Of a DNA stretch of 64,000 nucleotides, positions 20,017 to 31,191 are shown one piece after another. The notes beneath the pieces were generated by a model that saw only the letters and a list, made by a program, of their open reading frames with translations, was not told the DNA's origin and made no database searches. How positions within the stretch are numbered: the first letter of the stretch is position 1; each line of letters opens with the position of its first letter. Position numbers and translations under genes: made by a program. Source of the stretch: Mycobacterium sp. MS1601 (GTDB taxonomy: Bacteria; Actinomycetota; Actinomycetes; Mycobacteriales; Mycobacteriaceae); the NCBI RefSeq assembly GCF_001984215.1, contig NZ_CP019420.1, positions 1,550,001 to 1,614,000 of the forward strand, given 5' to 3'.

Positions 20017-21096
20017 CTACGTCAGGCCCGGCCGGATCACCACCGCCGACAGGGGATCTGAGCGTCCGGCGGCAATGTCGCGCCAGGTCTGGTCAGCGGC
20101 GTCCAGACCGGCCAGGGTGCGTACCTGCAACCACTGCGACGCCCACCCGTTGAGGTCCGTGCGGGCCGCGGGGTAGAGCTGCTCGATGGCGTCCTGGCCT
20201 ATCTCGGCGGCCAGTTCCTGTTCGCGGTCACCGGTGTTGAACACCGACACCGTGGGGTCATGGCGACCGTCGGCCGACCATGTGCGCAGGTGGGTGCCGC
20301 CGACGATCACCGTGGCCGCCAGGCCCGATCCCAGGCGGTCTCGCACCGCGGCGCTCACCTCGGCCGCACCGGCCAGGTCGACGTAGACGACCTCACCCGC
20401 GGTCGGCAGCGCGGCGATGTTGTCGTAGCTCAGCACCTGCTCGTACACCCCGAACGACTCCACGGCGGTGCGGTGGCGCGCACTGGTGAGGCCGGTGACG
20501 TGGGTGCCCGTGGCGCTCAGCAGCCGGGCCAGCGCCGCCGCCGACCTGCTGGACGCGCTGGACAGCACCACCCGGTCCGCGTACCCCAGGTCGCGGGCCA
20601 ACAGGGTGGCGAACGGGAAGACGGCCAGCAGCACGGTGTCGACGTCGATCTGGTGGTCGTCCCACTGCGCCAGCACCGGCGGCGCCGCGGTCAGCCGGCG
20701 GTAGATGGGCAGCATGCCGGCTCGGGGCTGATCGACGGCCAGCAACCCCTCGGGTACGGCGGTGGCTCGCAGCGCGGTGTGGGTGGCCATCGGCAGGTAA
20801 CCGGTCACCACCGCCCCGGCCTCGGCGACCGCGCTCGGCGCGGACACCACGCGGGCGGCGCCCCAGACCGGCACCCGCCCCCAGCCCGGCGACGGTGACG
20901 GGTAGGCGTCCCAGGAGCGCAGGATGTCACCGAGCATCACATAGCCCAGGTTGTTGGTGGCCAGGCTGAAACGCTGCACCTCCAGAACCACGGCGTCGGG
21001 AGCGTCGGGCAGATGGTCGGACACGATCCGGGTGTGGTCGAACGCGGCGGCGCGTTCGACTTCGAGAACGGACACGGGCAGGTCTTCCGCAGTCAT
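20017..21096 (-). CDS. DUF2855 family protein
   Basis: 359-residue protein of the DUF2855 family, a divergent relative of the MDR (zinc-less alcohol dehydrogenase) fold: VLSSASSRSAAALARLL resembles a nucleotide-binding turn although the GxGxxG is lost. Function unknown. It is divergent from a TetR gene 37 bases away, with a perfect palindrome between them, so it is very probably the TetR target. Confidence 0.83.
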   Translation of the reverse strand: MTAEDLPVSVLEVERAAAFDHTRIVSDHLPDAPDAVVLEVQRFSLATNNLGYVMLGDILRSWDAYPSPSPGWGRVPVWGAARVVSAPSAVAEAGAVVTGYLPMATHTALRATAVPEGLLAVDQPRAGMLPIYRRLTAAPPVLAQWDDHQIDVDTVLLAVFPFATLLARDLGYADRVVLSSASSRSAAALARLLSATGTHVTGLTSARHRTAVESFGVYEQVLSYDNIAALPTAGEVVYVDLAGAAEVSAAVRDRLGSGLAATVIVGGTHLRTWSADGRHDPTVSVFNTGDREQELAAEIGQDAIEQLYPAARTDLNGWASQWLQVRTLAGLDAADQTWRDIAAGRSDPLSAVVIRPGLT

Positions 21097-21110
21097 GCTT
21101 CGACCTTACT

Positions 21111-21126
21111 TGCTATTCACATAGCA
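21111..21126. promoter_or_regulatory. TetR-type operator between DUF2855 and TetR genes
   Basis: TGCTAT-TCAC-ATAGCA is a perfect 6+4+6 palindrome in the 37-base divergent gap, close enough to both starts to repress both genes. Confidence 0.75.
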
Positions 21127-21133
21127 TGTTGCG

Positions 21134-21742
21134 ATGACCGGTCACCGCCCCCGCACCCAGCAGCAGCGCCGCGCCGAGACCGAGCACCGCCTGCTGGAAG
21201 CTGCGCTGGCGCTCATCGCCGAGTCGGGATCCCGGGCGATGTCGACAGCGCAGGTGGGCACCACCGCCGGCTACAGCCGCGGGATCGTCAACCACCAGTT
21301 CGGTTCCAAGAAGGAACTACTGCGTCGCGCCGTCGAGCACGCCCAGATTCTGGTGACCGTCCCACCGGAGGCCAGCGGCCTGCAGTGGATCCTCGAGCTC
21401 ACCAGGAGCTATCTGGCGCTGCCCGCCGAAGGCATCGCCGGGGTCACCCGCGCGTTCCTGCTGATGTGGGGTGAGGCGGCCGCCAACGACGTCAACGTCC
21501 GCGAGGTCTACCTCGAGCGCGACCAGTGGTTTCGCGACCTCATCACCACCGCGGTCACCGACGGCATCACCGCAGGCGACATCCGCGCGGACGTCGACGC
21601 GACGGCGTTCGCGTATCTCCTGGTCGGCATGCTGCGCGGGACGATGCTGCAGTTGATGCTGACCCCCGACCCGGCGATGCACGAACGGCTGAGAGCAGAA
21701 TGCCTGGCGCTGGTGCGCCACCACCTGGCGGTCACGCCGTAG
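21134..21742 (+). CDS. TetR-family transcriptional regulator
   Basis: 202 residues with an N-terminal TetR helix-turn-helix (residues about 14-60, MSTAQVGTTAGYSRGIVNHQFGSKKELL) and a helical C-terminal ligand domain. It is divergent from the DUF2855 gene across a perfect palindrome, so it is likely an autoregulated local repressor. Its last 11 bases overlap the end of the converging MFS gene. Confidence 0.92.
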   Translation: MTGHRPRTQQQRRAETEHRLLEAALALIAESGSRAMSTAQVGTTAGYSRGIVNHQFGSKKELLRRAVEHAQILVTVPPEASGLQWILELTRSYLALPAEGIAGVTRAFLLMWGEAAANDVNVREVYLERDQWFRDLITTAVTDGITAGDIRADVDATAFAYLLVGMLRGTMLQLMLTPDPAMHERLRAECLALVRHHLAVTP

Positions 21743-23087
21743 TGGCGACCTCGTCCAGGCTGGTGTCCTTGGTCTCGGGCATCACGAGAAGGGCGATGAA
21801 CGTCAGCGCCGCCGCCGACGCCAGGTAGACCCCCACCCATCCGACGCTGTAGGTGGTGGCCAGGTAGGTGGCGATGAACGGGGCCACGGCCGCGCCGAGG
21901 ATGCTGGAGAGGTTGTAGGAGATACCGGATCCGGTGTAGCGGACGTTGGTCGGGAACAGCTCCGGCAGCACCGCACTCATCGGCGCGAACGTCAGACCCA
22001 TGAGGGTCATACCGACCACCAGGAACAGCAGCGTCATGCCTTCGGTGCGCGAACTGAGCAGCATCCCGAAGCAGCCGCCGAAGACGATGATGCCCGCGGT
22101 GATCACCAGTAGGGTCCGACGGCGACCGAACTTGTCGGCCAGCAGACCCGAGATCGGCAACGCCCCGGCGAAGAACAGCACCGAGATCAGTTGCAGGTAC
22201 AGGAAATCCACGTACCCGAAGCCCAGTCCGCTGCCGTCGGGCGGGCGCTTGCCGGTGCCGTAGCTCAACGCCCAAGTGGTCACGATGTAGAACAGCGTGT
22301 AGGTGGCCAGCATGACGAAGGTCCCGATGATCAGCTGCCGCCAGCTACCGCGGAACACCTCGGCCAGGGGTGTCTTGACACGTTCGCCGCGTTCCACGGC
22401 GCGGGCGAACACCGGCGTCTCGGTCAGCTTCAGCCGAACGTACAGACCGATGGCCACCATGATCGCCGACAGCAGGAACGGCACCCGCCAGCCCCAGGTC
22501 AGGAACGCACCGTCCAGGTCCGGTTCGGTGTTGCTGTGCCCCAGGGCGATGATCAGTATCAGGAATAGCCCGTTGGCCAGCAGGAAGCCGAACGGGGCAC
22601 CCAGCTGGGGCCACATCGCCGCCCACGCGCGTTTGCCCGGTCTGGCGGTCTCGGTGGCCAGCAGTGCCGCACCGCTCCATTCCCCGCCGAGTGCCAGGCC
22701 CTGGGCAAAGCGCATGACGGCCAGCAGCGCCGGCGCCAGCACGCCCACCTGGGCGTAGGTGGGCAGCAACCCGATGGCGAATGTCGCGATCCCCATCGTC
22801 AGCAGCGAGCCGACCAGCGTCGCCTTGCGTCCCACCCGGTCGCCGAAGTGGCCGAACAGGACAGATCCCACCGGCCGGGCGACGAACGCCAACCCGAACG
22901 TCGCCAGCGAGGCCAGCAGGGCTGCAGTGCCGTCGCCTTTGGGGAAGAACAGGTGCGGGAACACCGATACCGCCGCGGTGGCGTAGATGTAGAAATCGAA
23001 GAACTCGATGGTGGTGCCCACCATCGACGCCACCACGATGCGGCTGCGCGGCACCCCTGCGACGAGGTTCTCGTCGGTCCTGCTCAT
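21732..23087 (-). CDS. MHS-type MFS metabolite:H+ symporter
   Basis: 451 residues from ATG 23087; a TTG six bases earlier also fits, but the AGGA site is better spaced for the ATG. The protein has the MHS-family opening (TTIEFFDFYIYATAA), the loop 2-3 motif GHFGDRVGRKATL, the LAPALLAVMRFAQGLALGGEWSGAALL segment and loop 8-9 LLADKFGRRRTLL, with twelve membrane segments. Relatives carry carboxylates, betaines or aromatic acids; substrate unknown. It ends convergent with the TetR gene. Confidence 0.9.
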   Translation of the reverse strand: MSRTDENLVAGVPRSRIVVASMVGTTIEFFDFYIYATAAVSVFPHLFFPKGDGTAALLASLATFGLAFVARPVGSVLFGHFGDRVGRKATLVGSLLTMGIATFAIGLLPTYAQVGVLAPALLAVMRFAQGLALGGEWSGAALLATETARPGKRAWAAMWPQLGAPFGFLLANGLFLILIIALGHSNTEPDLDGAFLTWGWRVPFLLSAIMVAIGLYVRLKLTETPVFARAVERGERVKTPLAEVFRGSWRQLIIGTFVMLATYTLFYIVTTWALSYGTGKRPPDGSGLGFGYVDFLYLQLISVLFFAGALPISGLLADKFGRRRTLLVITAGIIVFGGCFGMLLSSRTEGMTLLFLVVGMTLMGLTFAPMSAVLPELFPTNVRYTGSGISYNLSSILGAAVAPFIATYLATTYSVGWVGVYLASAAALTFIALLVMPETKDTSLDEVATTA

Positions 23088-23152
23088 AAGCAACTCGTCC
23101 TTGTTAGCTCAGTGGGTCAACAAGGCATCTTGACATCACGGGTGCGTTCGGG

Positions 23153-23626
23153 TCACATCGTCGCGACGGCCGCTTCCAGATCGGCGATCACGATCTTGCG
23201 CATCTCCAGCATCGCCCTGGTGGCCGCGGCGGCGACGGCCGGGTCGGCATTCTCGATCAGCTCGTAGAGCCGTTGCGGCACCACCTGCCAGCTCAGCCCG
23301 AACCGGTCCTTGAGCCAACCGCACTGCGATTCCTCACCGCCGTCGGTCAGCTTGGCCCAGTAGTAGTCGACTTCGTCCTGGTCAGCGCAGCGGATCTCGA
23401 ACGACACAGCTTCGGTGAAGCGGAACTCCGGCCCACCGTTGATCCCCAGAAAACGGTTGCCGTCGAGCACGAAGGCGCCGTAACAGACATCACCGGGTTT
23501 CCCGGGCCCGGCCTCGGTGTAGCGGACCAGAGACTCCACCGAGGAGTTGGGGAACACCGAGGTGTAGAACTCGATGGCTTCTTCGAGGGTGTAGTCGAAC
23601 CATAGGCAGGGGGTGATTGTTGTCAT
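23153..23626 (-). CDS. PhnB-like VOC family protein (3-demethylubiquinone methyltransferase-like fold)
   Basis: 157 residues with the PhnB signature: CLWFDYTLEEAIEFYTSVFPNS at the start, GINGGPEFRFTEAVSFEI in the middle, and CGWLKDRFGLSWQVVPQRL near the end. Despite the historical name, these are VOC-fold proteins of mostly unknown function. A single gene between an MFS gene and a luciferase-like oxidoreductase on the same strand. Confidence 0.88.
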   Translation of the reverse strand: MTTITPCLWFDYTLEEAIEFYTSVFPNSSVESLVRYTEAGPGKPGDVCYGAFVLDGNRFLGINGGPEFRFTEAVSFEIRCADQDEVDYYWAKLTDGGEESQCGWLKDRFGLSWQVVPQRLYELIENADPAVAAAATRAMLEMRKIVIADLEAAVATM

Positions 23627-23667
23627 GCCGGTACCGACTGCACCCGTGGCCGGAAGTCATCGAGGCG

Positions 23668-24660
23668 TCACTGCAGGGCGGGGATGACCTCCCGCTCGAA
23701 CATCTCGATACCGGAGCGGTCATAGGCCGCCTCCGGGAAGTAGCAGATGACGTACTCGCAGCCCAGGCCGCGCAGATTCTGCAGCGTCTCGGTGACCTGC
23801 TCGACGGTGCCCGCGCCGGTGCCGGGGCCGCTCATCGAGGCGATCATGGCGTCGGTGGCAGCCTCCCCCGCCACGCCGGAGATCCGGGACCGGATGCGTT
23901 CGAGTCGGTCGGAGACATCGAATTCCGAGGTCCCGAGTACGACGTTGACGTTGGAGGACCGCACGATGGCGTCGAAGTCGGTGCCGACCTCGCGGCAGTG
24001 TCCGGCCAGGATCTCCGACTTGTTCTTGAAGACGTCCGGGGTCGAGGCAAAGTTGGTGTACTGCGCGTACTGGGCGGCGATGCGCAACGTCACCTTCTCA
24101 CCGCCGCCGGCGATCCACAGCGGGATGCCGTCGTCCTGCAGGGGCTTGGGTGCCACGATCGCGCCGTCCACCTGGTAGTGCTTGCCGTCGAAGTTGACCA
24201 CGCCGTCGCGCCAGGCCTCGCGCATGATCTGCACGCCCTCGTCGAGCCGGGCAAGCCGTACACCTGCGGACGGGAAGCCGTAGCCGTAGGCGCGCCATTC
24301 GTGTTCGTACCAGCCACCACCGATGCCCATCTGGACCCGTCCGCCCGAGATGATGTCGGCGGTGGCAGCCACTTTGGCCAGGTAGACGGGGTTGCGGTAG
24401 CTCATGGCCGTGCACATCTGGCCCAGCTTGATCCGCGAGGTCGTGGCGGCGTACGCCGACATCAGCGACCACGCCTCGTGGGTGGCTTCGCTGCTGGGCA
24501 CCGGCACGGTGTGGAAGTGGTCGTACACCCACAGCGAGTCCCACGCCTGGGTGTTGTCGGCATAGGTGGCAAGCCCGTTCATCACCGCCCACTGCTCTGC
24601 GGGGTCGATTCCGACCAGATCCAGACGCCAGCCTTGCGGGATGAACAATCCGAAGCGCAT
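23668..24660 (-). CDS. Luciferase-like (LLM class) F420-dependent oxidoreductase
   Basis: 330 residues from ATG 24660 (MRFGLFIPQG); an upstream in-frame ATG adds 12 unlikely residues. It has the TIM-barrel LLM pattern: LWVYDHFHTVP, LGQMCTAMSYRNPVYLAKVAATADIISGGRVQMGIGGGWYEHEW, typical of actinobacterial F420-dependent enzymes. Substrate unknown. It is divergent from a cysteine hydrolase gene. Confidence 0.88.
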   Translation of the reverse strand: MRFGLFIPQGWRLDLVGIDPAEQWAVMNGLATYADNTQAWDSLWVYDHFHTVPVPSSEATHEAWSLMSAYAATTSRIKLGQMCTAMSYRNPVYLAKVAATADIISGGRVQMGIGGGWYEHEWRAYGYGFPSAGVRLARLDEGVQIMREAWRDGVVNFDGKHYQVDGAIVAPKPLQDDGIPLWIAGGGEKVTLRIAAQYAQYTNFASTPDVFKNKSEILAGHCREVGTDFDAIVRSSNVNVVLGTSEFDVSDRLERIRSRISGVAGEAATDAMIASMSGPGTGAGTVEQVTETLQNLRGLGCEYVICYFPEAAYDRSGIEMFEREVIPALQ

Positions 24661-24747
24661 GGCACCCGACTCTAGCCCGAGGACGGGGCACGGCAAGTAA
24701 TCGGGAGTTCACTGCGTTACACGGCCTGGTAACACGGGTCGGCGAAC

Positions 24748-25497
24748 GTGGACCGTGTGACCGTCACCATCAATGCGAACCCGTACGTATGGCCGTACGA
24801 CGGCGACATCCCGCCCGACAGGACCGCACTGATCAACATCGACTGGCAGGTCGATTTCTGCGGCGAGGGCGGTTACGTCGACGCCATGGGTTACGACCTG
24901 TCGCTCACCCGCACTCCGCTGGGCCCGGCGCAGGAGGTGCTGGCGGCGGCCCGCGATGCCGGGCTGTTCATCATCCACACCAGGGAGGGGCATCGGCCGG
25001 ATCTGTCCGACCTGCCGCCCAACAAACGGTGGCGCTCGGCACAGATCGGCGCCGAGATCGGCTCCGCGGGGCCCTGCGGTCGCATCCTCACTCGCGGAGA
25101 GCCCGGCTGGGAACTGGTGCCCGAAATGGCGCCGCTGCCTGGTGAACCGGTGATCGACAAGCCCGGCAAAGGCAGCTTCTACGCCACCGACCTGGATCTG
25201 GTGCTGCAGAGCAGCCGGATCACCCACATCATCTTCACCGGCATCACCACTGACGTGTGCGTACACACCACCATGCGCGACGCCAACGACCGCGGCTACG
25301 AGTGCCTGGTGGTCTCCGATGCCACCGGCGCCACGGACTATGCGAATCATGTTGCGGCACTGAACATGATCACCATGCAGGGCGGGGTGTTCGGCGCGCA
25401 TGCCGACAGCGCGACGGTGGTCGAATCGCTGCGCCGTCTGCCTCAGAGTCCGAGAGCGGACATGGCTCCGGCGATGACGACTTCGCGCAGTTCCTGA
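24748..25497 (+). CDS. Isochorismatase-like cysteine hydrolase (biuret amidohydrolase type)
   Basis: 249 residues from GTG 24748 (GTG 24757 is equally possible). The cysteine-hydrolase triad is visible: Asp in [11 protein letters not shown], Lys in [14 protein letters not shown], and Cys in [22 protein letters not shown]. The opening [11 protein letters not shown] and the overall length resemble biuret amidohydrolase / ureidoacrylate hydrolase-type amidases acting on small amides. The last 55 bases overlap the converging TetR gene, so its C-terminal tail is unusually long or poorly conserved. Confidence 0.85.
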   Translation: MDRVTVTINANPYVWPYDGDIPPDRTALINIDWQVDFCGEGGYVDAMGYDLSLTRTPLGPAQEVLAAARDAGLFIIHTREGHRPDLSDLPPNKRWRSAQIGAEIGSAGPCGRILTRGEPGWELVPEMAPLPGEPVIDKPGKGSFYATDLDLVLQSSRITHIIFTGITTDVCVHTTMRDANDRGYECLVVSDATGATDYANHVAALNMITMQGGVFGAHADSATVVESLRRLPQSPRADMAPAMTTSRSS

Positions 25498-25979
25498 GGC
25501 TGCGCGTCGGGGAACTGCAGACAGCAGTCCTGGAGTCCGCCGAGAGCGATCACGGCACGGGCCGCCTGCTCGAGTGTCGGTTCCGGTCCGAAGATCAATA
25601 TGCCCAGCCGCTGCCGCCACGACAGCATCCTGTCGATGAGGCCGAGGTCGGCGATGGTGCTCAGTTCGGAGACCACCAGCAGCAGATCCGCCCGGTGCCC
25701 ATAGTGGAAGTCGAAGTACCTGGCCAGGATCTCCCGCGGGGTCCACTCCGGGTGGGTTTCGCACTCCAGCGCCAACTGTTCACCGCCGTCGATCAGCGGT
25801 TGCACGATGCTGCGGACCAGTTCCTCCCGCGAGCTGAAGTGGTAGTACAGCGCCGGCTTCGTGATGCCGAGCCGCGCTGCGATGTCCTGCAGGCTGGTGC
25901 GCTGGACTCCTTTGACCGCGAACAGTTCCCGGGCGGCGTCCTGGATGCGCTGACGCGTGTCTGATCTCGGGGAACTCAC
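25443..25979 (-). CDS. TetR-family transcriptional regulator
   Basis: 178 residues from GTG 25979, with the helix-turn-helix at residues about 24-48 ([28 protein letters not shown]). It is divergent from the FAD monooxygenase gene; two palindromes in the gap are likely its operators. Its 3' end overlaps the cysteine hydrolase gene by 55 bases. Confidence 0.92.
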   Translation of the reverse strand: MSSPRSDTRQRIQDAARELFAVKGVQRTSLQDIAARLGITKPALYYHFSSREELVRSIVQPLIDGGEQLALECETHPEWTPREILARYFDFHYGHRADLLLVVSELSTIADLGLIDRMLSWRQRLGILIFGPEPTLEQAARAVIALGGLQDCCLQFPDAQPQELREVVIAGAMSALGL

Positions 25980-25992
25980 GGACCTACCCTAA

Positions 25993-26040
25993 CTAACCGA
26001 TCGTTAGGTAAGCTCTCATCGACACTTACCGACCGTTAAG
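25993..26040. promoter_or_regulatory. Paired TetR operators before the FAD monooxygenase gene
   Basis: CTAACCGATCGTTAG (25993-26007) and CTTACCGACCGTTAAG (26025-26040) share the core TnACCGAnCGTTAnG and lie 32-33 bases apart, three helical turns, in the divergent promoter gap between TetR and the monooxygenase. Confidence 0.75.
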
Positions 26041-26054
26041 TAATTGAGGTTGTC

Positions 26055-27266
26055 ATGCGAGTTCTGATCTCCGGTGCGAGCATCGCCGGCCCCGTGCTGG
26101 CCTACTGGCTCAACCGCGGCGGCTTCGAGGTCACCGTCGTCGAGCGGTCGCCCGAACCGCGGAAAACCGGCGGGCACGCCATCGATTTGTTCGGCCCCGC
26201 CATGAACATCGCCGAACAGATGGGCGTCCTCGACCGAGTTCTCGACCACGCCACCGGCACTGATCGCATCCTGGCGTACCGCGACGGGTCCCCCCGCCCA
26301 GCCCACATCGACTACCGCAAGTTGTCGGCGGCCATCTCGGACCGGCACGTCGAGATCATGCGCGACGACCTCAGCGAGATCTTCGTCGACGCCGGTACCG
26401 ACATCGAGTACATGTTCGGCGACCAGATCACCGCGATCGACGGTGCCCGGGTGACGTTCGCCCACTCCCCGGCGCGGGACTTCGACGTCGTGGTCGGCGC
26501 TGACGGCCTGCGCTCCGGGGTACGGCGGCTGGTGTTCGGCGACGACGCTGGACGCACCGAGTTTCTCGGCACGTACCTGTCTGTCCTATCGATTCCCAAA
26601 TCACTTGCCCGAGAGGGGGAATCATCGATGCACTTCGGTGCCGACCGCAGCGTGATGATGTACACCGCCAACCACCTCGACGACGCACGGGCGGTGTTCC
26701 TCTTCCGACCCACCACCGACTACCGCTATGACCACCGCGACCACGAGGGTCAGAAACAGCAGCTGCGAGCCCACTTCCGCGGTATGTCGGCCGACGTGGA
26801 CCGCTGGCTCGATGAACTCGACGGCACGCCGACGTTCTATTTCGACGCCATCGACCAGCTGCAGCTGACCACCTGGTCCCGGGGTCGGGTGACCCTGGTC
26901 GGTGACGCGGGCTACTGCCCCGGCCCAGCTGTCGGCGGCAGTACCAGCCTGGCGGTGATCGGCGCCTACGTGCTGGCCGGCGAGTTGGAGCGCGCCGGCG
27001 GGGACCACGCCGCAGCCTTCGCCGCCTACGAGGAGGTGATGCGTGCGCCGGTGCTCGGTGCTCGCGCGTTGGCCAAGAGCATCGCCAAAGGGATCCTGCC
27101 GTCGACGCAGCTGGGCGTCCGTGCGCTGATCGGCGCCGGCCGGTTGATCTCGATCCTGCCCACACCGGTGACCGCGGCGCTGGCACGACTCAACAGCACG
27201 GGCATCCGGTTCTACAACTCGATCAGCGTTCCGGACTACGGGTTTCCTGTCAGCGCCGCGGGATAG
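26055..27266 (+). CDS. FAD-dependent aromatic-hydroxylase-type monooxygenase
   Basis: 403 residues: N-terminal FAD motif VLISGASIAGPVLAYWLNRGG (consensus glycines partly replaced by GASIAG), the DG motif DVVVGADGLRSGVRR, and the GD motif RVTLVGDAGYCPGPAVGGSTSLAVIGAYVLAGEL. This is the PHBH/TetX-like class A flavoprotein monooxygenase family. Controlled by the divergent TetR. Substrate unknown; relatives act on aromatics or polyketides, including antibiotics. Confidence 0.87.
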   Translation: MRVLISGASIAGPVLAYWLNRGGFEVTVVERSPEPRKTGGHAIDLFGPAMNIAEQMGVLDRVLDHATGTDRILAYRDGSPRPAHIDYRKLSAAISDRHVEIMRDDLSEIFVDAGTDIEYMFGDQITAIDGARVTFAHSPARDFDVVVGADGLRSGVRRLVFGDDAGRTEFLGTYLSVLSIPKSLAREGESSMHFGADRSVMMYTANHLDDARAVFLFRPTTDYRYDHRDHEGQKQQLRAHFRGMSADVDRWLDELDGTPTFYFDAIDQLQLTTWSRGRVTLVGDAGYCPGPAVGGSTSLAVIGAYVLAGELERAGGDHAAAFAAYEEVMRAPVLGARALAKSIAKGILPSTQLGVRALIGAGRLISILPTPVTAALARLNSTGIRFYNSISVPDYGFPVSAAG

Positions 27267-27276
27267 CCTGAGTTTC

Positions 27277-27702
27277 ATGGCCCTATCCACCGCTGATCGC
27301 GAACAGTTCCTGGCCCAGCCGCACATCGCCGCACTATCGGTGCACGCCGGCGCCGACCGCGGCCCCCTGACGGTGCCCATCTGGTACCAGTACACCCCGG
27401 GAGGTGAGCCCTGGATCCTCACCGGCACCGACTCCCGCAAGGCCCGGTTGATCCAGGCCGCAGGCTTCTTCTCGCTGATGGTCGAACAACTCGAGCCCAG
27501 CGTGCGCTATGTCGCGGTGGACGGCGCGGTCAGCCGGATCGAGCCGGGTACCGACGCTCAGATGGAAGAGCTGGCCTACCGGTACCTCGACGACGCCGCT
27601 GCCCGGCGCTATCTGGAGTTCGCGACAGCCAACTTCGGCGACCACGTGGCGATCTTCCTGCGGCCGCAGCACTGGCTGTCCTCGGACATGGGCAGCTTCT
27701 GA
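27277..27702 (+). CDS. Pyridoxamine 5'-phosphate oxidase-fold protein (PPOX/F420-binding split barrel)
   Basis: 141 residues; AALSVHAGADRGPLTVPIWYQYTPGGEPWILTGT is the flavin/F420-binding split-barrel opening. It is likely a flavin- or F420-dependent reductase or oxidase of unknown substrate. It starts 10 bases after the monooxygenase, so it is in the same operon, and could regenerate its cofactor or act on its product (inference). A strong terminator follows. Confidence 0.83.
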   Translation: MALSTADREQFLAQPHIAALSVHAGADRGPLTVPIWYQYTPGGEPWILTGTDSRKARLIQAAGFFSLMVEQLEPSVRYVAVDGAVSRIEPGTDAQMEELAYRYLDDAAARRYLEFATANFGDHVAIFLRPQHWLSSDMGSF

Positions 27703-27708
27703 GGCAAC

Positions 27709-27744
27709 AAAAGCCCCCAGCACACCGTTGTGCTGGGGGCTTTT
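27709..27744. terminator. Bidirectional Rho-independent terminator
   Basis: A perfect 16-base stem (arms AAAAGCCCCCAGCACA and TGTGCTGGGGGCTTTT) around CCGT, with a T-run on one strand and an A-run that gives U-run on the other. It separates the plus-strand PPOX gene from the converging fadB gene. Confidence 0.95.
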
Positions 27745-27755
27745 GAGGTCTGCTG

Positions 27756-29903
27756 CTAGCTGGTCAGCGAGGCAGGCGGGGTGAAGCGCTCACCGTAGCG
27801 CTCGGCCAGCTGCTTGGCGCGCGCCACAAACGCTTTCTTGCCGACGCCGAGCTCACCCTGGTATCCGACGATGAACTGCGCGCTGCCACCGGTGTACGGC
27901 GGGAAGCCGATTCCCATGATGGAGCCGATGTTCGCGTCCGCGGTGGAGGTCAGCACGCCTTCGTCGAGGCACTTCTGCGTCTCCAGGGCCTCGGCGAACA
28001 GCATGCGGTCGATCATGTCCTGCAGCGGGATCTCGGTCTTTCCCGAGTTGAACGTATCGGCCAGACCTTCCCACAGACCGACGCGCTTGCCGTCGACGTA
28101 GGAGTAGAACCCGGCACCCTTCAGTCGCGACGGACGCCCGATCTCGATCATCTTGTTGACGACCTCTTCGGCCGGGTGCGACACATGGGTGCCGCCGGCC
28201 GCCTCGGTGGCCTTGCGGGTCTCGGTGGCGATCTTCTGCATCAGCTCCAGGTTGAGCTCATCGGAGAGCTGCAACGGCGCCGCCGGGTAACCCGCCTGGG
28301 CACCGGCCTGCTCGATGCTGGCGGCGGCAACGCCCTCGCCCAGCATCGCCAGCGCCTCGTTGACGAAGGTGCCGATGACACGGCTGGTGAAGAAGCCGCG
28401 GCTGTCGTTGACGACGATCGGGGTCTTGCCGATGGCCAGGGTGTAGTCGAACACCCGGGCCAGCGCCTCGTCGGAGGTCTTCTCGCCCTTGATGATCTCC
28501 ACCAGCGGCATCTTGTCCACGGGGGAGAAGAAGTGGATGCCGATGAAGTCCTCTTGGCGCTTGACCCCGGAAGCCAGACCGGTGATCGGCAGCGTCGAGG
28601 TGTTGGAGCCCAGCAGCGCGTTGGGTTCCACGATGTCCTCGATCTCACCGAACACCTTGTGCTTGAGTTCCTGGTTCTCGAAGACGGCCTCGATCACGAA
28701 GTCGACACCCTTGAGATCCTGCGGGTCGGCGGCCGGGGTGATGCGGGCCAGCAGCGCGTCGGATTTCTCCTTGGTGGTGCGTCCACGCTCCAGCGCCTTG
28801 GCCTCGATCTTCTCGGAGTAGCTCTTGCCCTTCTGCGCGGCTTCGAGCGAAACGTCCTTGAGCACAACGTCATAGCCGGCCTTGGCCGAGACGTAGGCGA
28901 TGCCTGCGCCCATCATGCCCGCGCCCAGCACGCCGATCTTCTTGATCTCCTGCTTGGCGATGCCGTCCGGGCGCGAGGCGCCGCCGTTGATGGCCTGCAG
29001 GTCCAGGAAGAACGCCTGGATCATGTTCTTGGCGGTCTGGCCGGTCACCAGCGAGACGAAGTAGCGGCTCTCGATGCGGGTGGCGGTGTCGAAATCCACC
29101 TGGGCGCCCTCGACGGCAGCGTCGAGGATGGCCCGCGGCGCCGGCATGGGCGCACCCTTGAGCTGCTTCTTCAGCAGGGCCGGGAACGACGGCAGGATGG
29201 CAGCCAGGGCCGGATGCGACGGCGTGCCGCCGGGCATCTTGTAGCCCTTCTGGTCCCACGGCTGGGTGTGGGCGTCAGGGTTGGCCTTGATCCACGCCTT
29301 CGCAGCAGGCACCAATTCCTCGGTGCTGGAGACCAATTCGTCCACCAGACCGACGTCCTTGGCCTTGCCGGGCTTGAAACGCGTGCCCTGGCTCAGGATC
29401 TCCATGAAGGCCTTCTGGATGCCGAACATGCGCACGGTGCGCGCCACGCCGCCACCGCCGGGCAGCAGGCCCAGGGTGACCTCGGGCAGGCCGATCACCA
29501 CACCCTTGACGTCGGCAGCGATCCGGTGGTGCGTGGCCAGCGCGATCTCCAGGCCACCACCGAGGGCGGCGCCGTTGATGGCGGCCACCACGGGCTTGCC
29601 CAGCGTCTCCAGCTTGCGCAGGTCGGCCTTGATGAACTCGACCTCGGCGAACGAGGCTGCCGCGTCGTCGGGGCCGACGTTCATCATGCCCTTGAGATCA
29701 CCGCCGGCGAAGAAGGTCTTCTTGGCGCTGGCGATCACCACGCCGGTGATCGAATCCTTTTCCGCTACAAGCTTTTCCACGGCATTGTGCATGGACTCCT
29801 TGTAGTGGGAGTTCATCACGTTGGCCGAACCCGTGGGGTCGTCCAGCGTCAGGGTGACGATGCCGTCGGCATCCTTGTCCCACTTGATGGTGTTTTCAGC
29901 CAT
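27756..29903 (-). CDS. fadB: Fatty-acid oxidation multifunctional protein FadB (enoyl-CoA hydratase / 3-hydroxyacyl-CoA dehydrogenase)
   Basis: 715 residues, the alpha subunit of the trifunctional beta-oxidation complex. The crotonase domain (about 1-200) has the oxyanion-hole motif [15 protein letters not shown] and [15 protein letters not shown]. The Rossmann NAD domain starts near residue 325 ([21 protein letters not shown]). The 3HCDH catalytic segment is [16 protein letters not shown], followed by two 3HCDH C-terminal domains. It begins three bases after fadA ends, the same gene pair as Rv0860-Rv0859. Confidence 0.95.
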   Translation of the reverse strand: MAENTIKWDKDADGIVTLTLDDPTGSANVMNSHYKESMHNAVEKLVAEKDSITGVVIASAKKTFFAGGDLKGMMNVGPDDAAASFAEVEFIKADLRKLETLGKPVVAAINGAALGGGLEIALATHHRIAADVKGVVIGLPEVTLGLLPGGGGVARTVRMFGIQKAFMEILSQGTRFKPGKAKDVGLVDELVSSTEELVPAAKAWIKANPDAHTQPWDQKGYKMPGGTPSHPALAAILPSFPALLKKQLKGAPMPAPRAILDAAVEGAQVDFDTATRIESRYFVSLVTGQTAKNMIQAFFLDLQAINGGASRPDGIAKQEIKKIGVLGAGMMGAGIAYVSAKAGYDVVLKDVSLEAAQKGKSYSEKIEAKALERGRTTKEKSDALLARITPAADPQDLKGVDFVIEAVFENQELKHKVFGEIEDIVEPNALLGSNTSTLPITGLASGVKRQEDFIGIHFFSPVDKMPLVEIIKGEKTSDEALARVFDYTLAIGKTPIVVNDSRGFFTSRVIGTFVNEALAMLGEGVAAASIEQAGAQAGYPAAPLQLSDELNLELMQKIATETRKATEAAGGTHVSHPAEEVVNKMIEIGRPSRLKGAGFYSYVDGKRVGLWEGLADTFNSGKTEIPLQDMIDRMLFAEALETQKCLDEGVLTSTADANIGSIMGIGFPPYTGGSAQFIVGYQGELGVGKKAFVARAKQLAERYGERFTPPASLTS

Positions 29904-29906
29904 TGG

Positions 29907-31118
<1,212 letters not shown>

Positions 31119-31191
31119 ACGTTGTCTCCAGGTGCTGTTCAGGGTTGATGCAGGGAGGTTTGTCCTCTATTGCGCCAGCCTAGCAGCCTCG

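Noticed and set aside
24715..24737. GTTAC...GTAAC inverted repeat between the luciferase-like gene and the cysteine hydrolase
   Set aside because: Short arms with an 8-base centre and no local regulator; probably chance.
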